A stretch of DNA of 37,369 nucleotides, taken from positions 1-37,369 of IMG/VR virus record IMGVR_UViG_3300049491_001064. One strand, written 5' to 3'. Below the pieces are notes generated by a model, which was not told the DNA's origin, ran no database searches, and was given only the letters and a program-made list of their open reading frames with translations. Position 1 is the first letter of the stretch. Every line of letters starts with the position of its first letter. Below are positions 6,201 to 12,520 of the stretch, piece by piece. The translations under genes and the position numbers were made by a program. Source of the stretch: a virus.

Positions 6201-8269
6201 GCGTCGATCTGCCCCTGCATGTATTTGAACTGCCTCAGCAGGCTCTTGTGCGAGGCCAGCGTCTCCCCGAAGAACGCCATGTTCCGCGCTACAATCGGTT
6301 CCTCCTCCGTCAGCCAGTCGAGTTTCGCTTGGAGTTCCGGCGGGCTCCCTCGGGGCGCGACAAGTCGTCGCGCAGGCCCTGAGGCAGGCTCGCCCCCCTC
6401 TCGCCCACCACCTGGCTTCCGTCCGGCATCTCCACGATCCAGCTCCCGTCCTTGAAGCGTTCCAGCTTCGGGCGCCGGTTCTGGCGTTTGGGGAAATAAC
6501 TCACCATGGCCGGACTCTACACCTGCAGGCCCTTCTCGCAAGCTCAACAAATCCCCGCCACCCAACAAATCTCCCTGCCCGATGTCGCCTTGTTTCCCAA
6601 TGAGCGGTTGCGCTGCACCTTCCTCCACCGCCCGGCGCTGCGCTGCAGCCGACCGTTGCGCCTCTTCCTGTGCCAGCCTGGCGTTCTGTTCTTGCACCGA
6701 TTCCGGCTTTGCCAATGCGAAGTCCTGCGTCGGCGCTGGCCAATCCTCCCGCGCTACCGGCTCTAATGTCCCCTTGTCGATGTGGATAAACTCCCGCCCG
6801 GGCTCGATCGTTTGGACACCGAATTTCGGCCCGTCCTTCACCACGATCCCCGTCAAGTTTTGGTCCTCGTCAAACTCCAATTTGCTCACCGTGAACTCGT
6901 GGTCCTGCACCTGGAATTTGTCGCCCTCGATGAGCTGGTCCACCGGCACCTGCTCCACGTTTCCCGCCTCCTTCCGCGGCCGTTCCCCCAGCAGCACGCG
7001 CTTCGTGAATTGCCTCTGTTGATTGCCCTCCGCCACGATGCTGCGCTCATAGCGCGCCCGCGCGCCGCGGAAATCTTTCCGGGCCTGCGCGGCCTGGTTG
7101 AGCATCTCTCCGAACTGATCCACCGTCACATCCGGATGCAGCAAGCCCTCATTCTGGAGCGCGTTCATCGCCTGGTCCGCGTGCGTCCGGGCGGATGCCG
7201 AGAATAAATTGCGCGCTGCACCGATAGCGCGCCAATCCGTGTTCGCCTCCCGAATCAGCTTGGGATTGATTTTGCCCACGTGCCCCTCGATGGCATCGAT
7301 GATGTCGAATGGGCGCTCCTCTGTAGTCCGCCGGGAAGGCGTCGCCGCCCTGGGGCGTTCCTCACGCTCCGCCGGCATTGCAGAAGCTGTTCCCTCATCC
7401 GGCGCTGCAGGCACCGGGCCGGTGATAGTTTCCGGGGGCGACGACCGTTCCACCGTGCCCGGCGGCCGTTCCGTTGTCAATCCGGGCCTCTCCACGATTT
7501 CAAATCCGTCTGCGTTGTACACTGCGGCTCCGGACAGCGCCGGCGCCACTTCGCGCACCATCGGTTCCGTTATCAGGTCCCCCACCCTCGGTCCCGGCGC
7601 CTCCTCGATGGCCCGCGCCAGCTTGCGCGCCAACGGCTCCAGCTCCAGATGCATCTCACGGTATCCGTGCGAGCCCGCCAGCCCTGCCATCGCCAGGTTG
7701 CCCAGTCCCTCCGTCAGGGCCTGTGCCTGGCCCGGTCTATCGCCGGCATACGCCGCCTCCCAATACTTCTGCCACGCGTCCGGCGCATGACTCGCCATGT
7801 CCGCAGCAAAAGCCGTGCTGGCCAACGCCCGCACAGCCCCAGGCGCCGCGCCCAGGCCCAACGTGGCGAGCCCCGCCGGCGACGTCATGAACTGCCCGGC
7901 GCCTGTGGCTACATTCTCCACCCCCTTCACTACGGCCGCGGGCGTGCGCAATGCCGGCACCTTCTCTCCGATGGCCTCCATCTGCAGCCCCAGGCTGAAC
8001 GGCCGGAGCGGAATCCCCTTCGTCAACAGCTCGAGCGGCGATTCCGAGACATGCTTATTTCCCGGGAGCTGATCCCCCCGCGGCGTATAAAGTCCACCTT
8101 CCCCTTCTCGTCCTGGATAGAACGGCGGCGCCCATTGCGTGGGGAACTCAGCCCTCGCCGGCGAGGGCGCGGCTATCGGCTCGACGATCTCGAAGCCATC
8201 CGCGTTACGCCGCCCAACTGCCGGCACCGCTTCCTCCACGATCTCAAGGCCGTCGGCATTGGTGGGCAT
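3293..8269 (-). CDS. Large internal virion / ejection protein (gp16-position)
   Basis: A 1658-aa protein, last gene of the leftward operon, in the position of T7 gp16 after gp14- and gp15-like genes. NADG[LF]EIV occurs three times near the N-terminus (residues 4-11, 22-29 and 252-259). Hydrophobic Ala/Gly-rich helices at about 110-160 and near the C-terminus (VGSAVLIGALNYVLTK) fit a protein that enters or crosses membranes during DNA ejection. Around residues 440-510 there is a small beta-rich segment (QLIEGDKFQVQDHEFTV) like those in large polyvalent phage proteins, and the C-terminal third resembles the LPD-type domains of that group. No transglycosylase motif is evident to me. The start at 8269 is 5 bp after the preceding stop. 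Confidence 0.8.
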   Translation of the reverse strand: MPTNADGLEIVEEAVPAVGRRNADGFEIVEPIAAPSPARAEFPTQWAPPFYPGREGEGGLYTPRGDQLPGNKHVSESPLELLTKGIPLRPFSLGLQMEAIGEKVPALRTPAAVVKGVENVATGAGQFMTSPAGLATLGLGAAPGAVRALASTAFAADMASHAPDAWQKYWEAAYAGDRPGQAQALTEGLGNLAMAGLAGSHGYREMHLELEPLARKLARAIEEAPGPRVGDLITEPMVREVAPALSGAAVYNADGFEIVERPGLTTERPPGTVERSSPPETITGPVPAAPDEGTASAMPAEREERPRAATPSRRTTEERPFDIIDAIEGHVGKINPKLIREANTDWRAIGAARNLFSASARTHADQAMNALQNEGLLHPDVTVDQFGEMLNQAAQARKDFRGARARYERSIVAEGNQQRQFTKRVLLGERPRKEAGNVEQVPVDQLIEGDKFQVQDHEFTVSKLEFDEDQNLTGIVVKDGPKFGVQTIEPGREFIHIDKGTLEPVAREDWPAPTQDFALAKPESVQEQNARLAQEEAQRSAAAQRRAVEEGAAQPLIGKQGDIGQGDLLGGGDLLSLREGPAGVESGHGELFPQTPEPAPEAGTLQGRELDRGDAGRKPGGGREGGEPASGPARRLVAPRGSPPELQAKLDWLTEEEPIVARNMAFFGETLASHKSLLRQFKYMQGQIDAIMEHGADSSEAIRDLIYGLLEQSKPLARQSSKYSNPPQAMVRDLAYLDGKVEQLSQIIYHRGEHGLVAGTQLEMWADQVLRGSGTHLGPDVLAAYVVKGVALLERGVRKFADWSQKMVAEHGADIRPHLRRIWEEAQREFTGMGSLNLGAGAGLPPARPILRAVQSAEAAADAARELSTAGPVPLTRSVLAGLQQLGGNLRATIASVAGESMPRTTRADRRAGELGVRYASSSLAAPHAAKAFADEVLAGLNVEPEAFGALLTEDNLRSVRAGFAAEGNLEAAGKVHTLVGAPGSPFHTEADLATYTARPGVQEALTRHRAAWERVVDPMYRQAMLIDDLLPLPTRGSVTQARINLFAVRPDMEGKPRRVIAGVAPNLMATFRRKSPFGRRATGASELYGTDYREIMQNTFARQLEIASKNAFDARLVESGHAYIGPPADPRPLAIGGEETVPFPLRRTVLVTRTEGGATRMAPAAANIYVRRSLAREYELAANLYRNRFSETLGRLTGGLNQAALAGLTDATVHVSNLATVLFTRPGNGARNPVGDILLSAFGRADIPAAIVRAVAKGFGEHSAQTGQLAEIGAMRGSYGASWNPLSRLIHWADKTTRLVLDDTFQGLAERGLVVNTETARREFVNQAGQYNKRLQGVLTHALRETGLGPFVTAGKTFNTLGVRNLFLAPGAKAATPAAAATLRAAIAARWVGSAVLIGALNYVLTKDKKGGGVMGRPGTPLGRIDTGRDNEAGRPLTVPALDLMGFGRALRVSGVRGAVESKRLGLDNAAALDASMRDLVNSWTAPALGPPARFAVGAASGYQPALGVPRQFPVVPPGQSQGASDMANAVYEANPVLATVRESGALRKVAPWMPYADQLPPKPTTDVIARQLPRFTLLPGKPAEMIERYPEIVQKAKSAAYIDDVIHRARTMGIEARSQYVSNSIVRLPAEEQGHAWQEMKRRRVYVLPAAAPTIP

Positions 8270-8273
8270 GATA

Positions 8274-9290
8274 TCACTGGGCCAACTTATAACCCTTGCC
8301 GCTGAACTCGCCCATGCGTGTGCGCGGCACTCGCACCTTGTTCCCCGCCTTATCGAACATCAACACATCCGCGCTGCCTCTGCCGGATTGAAATCGTTGC
8401 AGGAAGGCATCCACCCGCTTCTCCCGTTCCTCGCTGCTCAATCCCAGCGCCGGCCCGCTGTCGAGGATGGCCTTTACGCCGGCGGCGGCCGCCACCTTAT
8501 CGATGTCGCTCATTCCCTCGTGGAACGGCAGGTGTTGCCAATGCGGTTTCAACGCGGTGCCCTTGTTGTAATAGCTCACCCCATCCGACCCCGTGAACAC
8601 CGCTGGCTGCTCCTGGCCGGCTTCCGGCATCATTACGCTGCTATTCGGGCCCGTTACTACCGCGCGCTGGCCCGGCAACACCGTTCCCTCCGGCGTCTTG
8701 ATTGGTATAGCCACGCCGAACTGGTCCGTCTTGAAGAACGCCTCCCGTCCACCACGGGCGCCCGGCGGCATCGCTGCCCGCAGCACGTCATCCGCGGCCG
8801 TCAACGGCACCTGGTACCCCGTCCGGGCCGCGCTGGCTGCCAACTGCGGGAGCGCGACCTGTTCCTGCCCATCCGGCAATGCGAATTGGTTGAACTCTTT
8901 TTCCGGGATATCGTACGGTAGCGCTCCCGGGGGAGCGTAACGTGCCACGTCTCCGAGGAACGCTGGCTCTCTTGCCGCGTTCTCCCGCGTCGCCCGCTTG
9001 CCCGCGATCACCTCCGCCATCTCGTCCGCCTGCAGCTTCTGTCGTTTGAACCCCTGCGCTTGGATCATTCCCACCATCGCGCTGGCCTTTTCGAGTGGGC
9101 TCTGCAAGTGCCACACGTCCGCCGGCATCGGCAGCTGATCCTCCGGGAGCGCCTTGAAGAACGCATCGGCCGCCTTGCCCGCCTGCAGCGCCCGCTTCCG
9201 CGTGTCCGAGGCCTCCTCCGCCTGGCGGCCCAGATCCGCGAGCATGCTGCCTGCGATGAACCCACTCTGGTTTTGAACAAACGGGATCAT
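8274..9290 (-). CDS. Internal virion protein, gp15-position
   Basis: A 338-aa protein from ATG 9290, which overlaps the upstream stop as TGATG and is preceded by GGAGGAGGG, one of the clearer ribosome sites in the window. The longer in-frame start at 9362 would extend into the previous gene and is unlikely. Mostly helical and charged, with an Ala/Arg-rich N-terminal third and a C-terminal segment (DVLMFDKAGNKVRVPRT) that resembles a small beta domain. No family is recognised. Position between a short Gly/Ala/Gln-rich protein and a very large protein matches the gp14-gp15-gp16 ejection set of T7-like phages. Confidence 0.75.
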   Translation of the reverse strand: MIPFVQNQSGFIAGSMLADLGRQAEEASDTRKRALQAGKAADAFFKALPEDQLPMPADVWHLQSPLEKASAMVGMIQAQGFKRQKLQADEMAEVIAGKRATRENAAREPAFLGDVARYAPPGALPYDIPEKEFNQFALPDGQEQVALPQLAASAARTGYQVPLTAADDVLRAAMPPGARGGREAFFKTDQFGVAIPIKTPEGTVLPGQRAVVTGPNSSVMMPEAGQEQPAVFTGSDGVSYYNKGTALKPHWQHLPFHEGMSDIDKVAAAAGVKAILDSGPALGLSSEEREKRVDAFLQRFQSGRGSADVLMFDKAGNKVRVPRTRMGEFSGKGYKLAQ

Positions 9291-10237
9291 CAGTAAAACC
9301 CTCCTCCCGAGGTCCAATCCGGCAGATATCCGCCCCCACCACCCGCGCCGGGGGTCGTCCACGGATTATTTTGCGCGTTCGAATATCGGAACGCTCCCTG
9401 CGCCAGCCCCGCACCTGCGGCCGCCAAATTGTTCAACCCGCTGTTGTAGTTCGAGAGATTCGCCGCATAGGCGCTCTGTTGCGATTGCGCCACATCCGGG
9501 TTCCACGGCGTGCTGCGCACCGGCGGCCCGCCCTGCACCTGCGTCGCTGCCCCCAGCAATCGGATCGAATCACTCACCGGTTCCCCGCGGAACGCCCGGT
9601 CCGCGCCCAGCACGCCCGAGGCATACGCCCCGCGCGCCATCCGCCGGCTATCCCGGCCGCGATCCAGCCCGATCAACTCCGCCAACGTATCCCGCGTCCC
9701 GTAACCCTGCCCCCTCGAGGCCTGGCTCCCGCGAATCATCTGCTGCAGATCATGTTCATCCAGTGGGTTATCCCCGCGCCCCACCAGGTTGCGCGCATCC
9801 GCCACCAGCTGATCATTCAGCGCGAATCCGCTCGGATCCCCGCTCCGCTGCAGGTTTTGCAGCTCCGGCTGTGCCTGGCGCAGCAGCTCGATCATCCCCG
9901 GCGATTTCGGCGCCGGCAAATCCCGGTAACGCGTCTCCCAATGCGTCGGCTCCCCGCCGCGTTTGGGGATCTGCACCCGATAGGGCACCTGGATCGTCCC
10001 GCCCGGATTCCCGAAGAGCGCCATCTGCTGCAGCTGCTGGTTTAAGCCCCCGTACCGCAGCGCATCCTCATAATCCTGCGCGAAAGTCCGGCCCCCGTAC
10101 AGGTCCCGCCCTTGAGCGGTGGAGAGCGCCAGCGTCTTGGGCCCGGGCGCACCGCCGCCGCCGCCCTTGCCCGATTGGCTGGCCGCGTAAGCCGTCCCCG
10201 CGGCCGCCACCGCTGCTGCTGCAATTGCTGCGCCCAT
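9290..10237 (-). CDS. Internal virion protein, gp14-position
   Basis: A 315-aa protein with a hydrophobic Ala-rich N-terminus (MGAAIAAAAVAAAGTAYAAS), a Gly tract and a Gln/Asn/Ala-rich body ending in a Gly-rich tail. The low-complexity, membrane-prone N-terminus is typical of phage ejection proteins that form a conduit with two partners. It is followed by the gp15- and gp16-position genes with a TGATG overlap, and starts 5 bp after the citrate-synthase-like gene. The function is inferred from gene order and composition. Confidence 0.7.
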   Translation of the reverse strand: MGAAIAAAAVAAAGTAYAASQSGKGGGGGAPGPKTLALSTAQGRDLYGGRTFAQDYEDALRYGGLNQQLQQMALFGNPGGTIQVPYRVQIPKRGGEPTHWETRYRDLPAPKSPGMIELLRQAQPELQNLQRSGDPSGFALNDQLVADARNLVGRGDNPLDEHDLQQMIRGSQASRGQGYGTRDTLAELIGLDRGRDSRRMARGAYASGVLGADRAFRGEPVSDSIRLLGAATQVQGGPPVRSTPWNPDVAQSQQSAYAANLSNYNSGLNNLAAAGAGLAQGAFRYSNAQNNPWTTPGAGGGGGYLPDWTSGGGFY

Positions 10238-10241
10238 AAAT

Positions 10242-10829
10242 TTAGTAAATTGAGGACATCATAAGAGATTTTGCCCACGCATCCAGGCGCCCCGAGATGA
10301 AGAGCCACGCCGCCGCCCGCGCCGGAATCCCCACCGCGATCGCCGCCGCCGCCGTGAACGCCGAGGCATTCGGCAAGAGCACCAGCCCCTTCCGCTTGTT
10401 TAACATCATCTGCGACACCGCGTCCAGACGCGCCGCCAGCGGCTTGAAGTGTTCCCGCAAGCACGCGTCCACCCCGGTCCAGATCGGGTCCGGCGTCCCG
10501 CGGTGGAAGGAGTTTCCCCAGCCCGGCACGAACTCCCCGCGCTCGAGCATCTGCCACGCCTCCAGCTCCGGGCGCTCGCGCTCCAACAGCTCCACCGTCT
10601 GTTCCAGCGGCGCGTGCATCCCGCCCAGCGTCAGGAGCGCCCCGGCAATGGCGCCCGTAAAACTCCCGCTGCCCGCGTATGCGCTGCGGAGCATCACCGA
10701 GCTAATGTTGTCGCGCCGCGCGCTGTCCGCGTGCGCCTCGTGCACCCGGAAGAGCAGCACCGCCTCCGGCTCCGTGAGCGATTCTGTGCGCCACCAGGGC
10801 GTCCACGGGGTCAATGGCACTGCCGGCAT
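10242..10829 (-). CDS. Citrate-synthase-fold protein, degenerate active site
   Basis: A 195-aa protein from ATG 10829 (TGATG overlap with the sulfotransferase-like gene; the upstream in-frame ATG lies inside that gene). It follows the citrate synthase / citryl-CoA lyase pattern in order: VHEAHADSA (30-36, family DHELNAS), GAIAGALLTLGGMHAPLEQ (59-77, family …GPLHGGANE) with His72 kept, VPGWGNSFHRGTPDP (101-115, family PGFGHRVYKxxDPR), LLPNASAFTAAAA (151-162, family NVDFYSG) and WLFISGRLDAWAK (175-187, family FAIxRxxGWxAH) with Arg181. Two catalytic residues differ: the GFGH His is Asn106 and the NVDF Asp is Ser156. Full citrate synthases are about 400 aa, so only the C-terminal part of the fold remains. 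Probably a structural or binding protein rather than an enzyme. Confidence 0.7.
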   Translation of the reverse strand: MPAVPLTPWTPWWRTESLTEPEAVLLFRVHEAHADSARRDNISSVMLRSAYAGSGSFTGAIAGALLTLGGMHAPLEQTVELLERERPELEAWQMLERGEFVPGWGNSFHRGTPDPIWTGVDACLREHFKPLAARLDAVSQMMLNKRKGLVLLPNASAFTAAAAIAVGIPARAAAWLFISGRLDAWAKSLMMSSIY

Positions 10830-11440
10830 CACGCCACCACCTCCTGGGCCCGTTCCACCAGCCGCATCATCCGCGCCGGATCCACCGCCACCCGTTCCGG
10901 CATGATCCGCATCCGAAAATCCATCAACATCCGGTTCCGCACCTCCGGATATTCCGCCCCCGGCAACAGATGCTCCCACGCCTGGCGCAGGCCCGCTTCC
11001 GTGCTCAGCGCCTCCATCGGCACTGTGAGCACATCCGGCGCGTGATCAAGGAATTCCTGCTGCACCTGCTGCAAGCGGTCGAACACCGCCACCGTTTCCG
11101 GCCACGTTGGCGATCGCATCCCCTGGTAGGGCGTCCGTCCAAACGCCTGGAAGAAACACGCCCGCGCCTCTTCGAACGGCCGGCGCACGTGCAGCCAGCG
11201 GGCCCCGGGGAAGAGAGCCATCGTCCGCCGCCACACCATCAAGAGCCCCGAGTCGCTCGTGCCCACCGTGCGGGCCCCCGTGGCGGCCGCCAGCGCCTCG
11301 AAATGCGCCGGCAATTCCGCCACGTCCTCCAAATGTTTCAGCGCGTCATGCTCCACGAAGGCCTCGCCCCAGGTGAACAGATTCGCCAGCCACGCCGTGC
11401 GGCTCCGCGGCAACCCCGTGATGAAAATCGGTGCGTTCAT
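10829..11440 (-). CDS. Sulfotransferase-like protein
   Basis: A 203-aa protein from ATG 11440, which overlaps the upstream stop as ATGA. It opens with a beta strand and loop, IFITGLPRSRTAWLANLF, the 5'-phosphosulfate-binding loop of PAPS-dependent sulfotransferases (GLPRSRT at residues 9-15). A later segment, FPGARWLHVRRPFEEARACF, matches the region around the 3'-phosphate-binding Arg (family xIxxxRDPxxxxxS). It is shorter than typical bacterial sulfotransferases (250-300 aa). Known phage sulfotransferase-like proteins have unclear targets; here a surface sugar or a virion protein is possible. It is coupled by TGATG to the citrate-synthase-like gene. Confidence 0.75.
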   Translation of the reverse strand: MNAPIFITGLPRSRTAWLANLFTWGEAFVEHDALKHLEDVAELPAHFEALAAATGARTVGTSDSGLLMVWRRTMALFPGARWLHVRRPFEEARACFFQAFGRTPYQGMRSPTWPETVAVFDRLQQVQQEFLDHAPDVLTVPMEALSTEAGLRQAWEHLLPGAEYPEVRNRMLMDFRMRIMPERVAVDPARMMRLVERAQEVVA

Positions 11441-11814
11441 AGACTGGCCGGCATCCCCGGGAACCACACCGCCACCAGCTCCACCTTCCAGGAGGTCACC
11501 GTCATCGTCGAGATGCCGTCCGCCGACTTCGATTCCACGCCCAGGCTCGAGCCGTAAATGAATCCTGTCACCAGGCCCGGCTTCGCGCTGATGTAGAAAT
11601 GCGCCGTCGCCGAGCCATGCCCGTACAAGTGATGCACATCCCCGGGCAACCATCCGCTATCCGCCACCTGGCAAGTCAACCGCAGGAACATCAAGTCCGG
11701 CGGCCGCGACATCGCATGGTTGATCTTGAGCGTCTGATTGAATGCCGAGAGCAGTACCGGCTCCGAGCACAGGATTCCCCCCGTCTGTTCCAGTGCATAT
11801 AACGCGGTATTCAT
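11437..11814 (-). CDS. Hypothetical structural protein
   Basis: A 125-aa protein with a beta-rich middle and C-terminal half (TAHFYISAKPGLVTGFIYGSS) and no signal peptide or membrane helix. No family is recognised. The start lies 1 bp after the upstream stop and the end overlaps the sulfotransferase-like gene by ATGA, so it belongs to the tail module transcript. A small tail or fibre-base component is the most economical guess. Confidence 0.65.
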   Translation of the reverse strand: MNTALYALEQTGGILCSEPVLLSAFNQTLKINHAMSRPPDLMFLRLTCQVADSGWLPGDVHHLYGHGSATAHFYISAKPGLVTGFIYGSSLGVESKSADGISTMTVTSWKVELVAVWFPGMPASL

Positions 11815-11815
11815 A

Positions 11816-12232
11816 TCACAGGTCGGTCACCTCTGCCGTGATCGTGAAGGTGTCGCCTGCGGCCGCCGCCGAAAACCCAACGTGCAGTAGATAGGTGTTG
11901 CTCGGCAGTTTGATCCCCACCAGTTCCGGCACCGGAATGCTGATGCCCACCACAGTCGCGCTGGGCGTCACCGCCGCGCCCAGGTTGACCTCATGCACCA
12001 GGTAATAAGAGGTCCCGTCGAAGATATAGAACCGGCAGATGTTGTTGGCCGTGCTTGCCCCCGTCCCATTCTGCACCACGCGCACCCGCTGGATGATCGA
12101 GCCCGCCGCCACCCCCGCAATCACCGCCACCGTATTGTTGGCGCCCGCCAACGTCTTCACGCTATTGGCCGAGCCGCCGCTGTTCACGCCCGCCACCCGG
12201 GACGTCACGAAAAAGACTGGAGATGCACTCAT
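11816..12232 (-). CDS. Hypothetical beta-rich structural protein
   Basis: A 138-aa protein rich in Val, Ala, Ser, Thr and Gly with repeated beta-strand patterns (NTVAVIAGVAAGSIIQRVRV; TVVGISIPVPELVGIKL), without charged clusters or membrane segments. This composition is usual for jelly-roll-like decoration or fibre proteins, and the ending (TFTITAEVTDL) resembles small phage head/tail proteins. Located after the tail-tube-B-like gene. No specific family recognised. Confidence 0.65.
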   Translation of the reverse strand: MSASPVFFVTSRVAGVNSGGSANSVKTLAGANNTVAVIAGVAAGSIIQRVRVVQNGTGASTANNICRFYIFDGTSYYLVHEVNLGAAVTPSATVVGISIPVPELVGIKLPSNTYLLHVGFSAAAAGDTFTITAEVTDL

Positions 12233-12247
12233 AATTTTATTTCCGCG

Positions 12248-12520
12248 TTAGACAAAATGCGCCCACGTAAAAATCCTGTTGAACGTGTCATTGGCCGATA
12301 CCGGCAACGCCTCCGGCCCCCACTTCCCGGTCGCCACGCGATACACGAGGAACTGCCCCTCCGCCGGGGCCGAGGTCGAAAAATCCGTTAAATTCGTTGT
12401 GGCGCCCGTCACCGTCCACGCCCCGCCGGCATCCCCCTGGTTCAGCTTGCCGGCGTCCACCACGTCCGTGTCCTGCCACGTCGTCCCCGGCACAAACACC
12501 ACATTGAATTGCGCGGCCAT
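12248..12520 (-). CDS. Small structural protein after tail tube B
   Basis: A 90-aa protein whose ATG overlaps the stop of the tail-tube-B-like gene as TGATG. It contains a short beta-rich segment (GQFLVYRVATGKWGPEAL) like the attachment repeats seen in phage fibre and baseplate-linker proteins. Family not recognised; an adaptor between tube and fibre is one possibility. Confidence 0.65.
   Translation of the reverse strand: MAAQFNVVFVPGTTWQDTDVVDAGKLNQGDAGGAWTVTGATTNLTDFSTSAPAEGQFLVYRVATGKWGPEALPVSANDTFNRIFTWAHFV

Noticed and set aside
10242-10829. Functional citrate synthase acting as auxiliary metabolic gene
   Set aside because: Two of three catalytic residues are replaced and half of the fold is absent.
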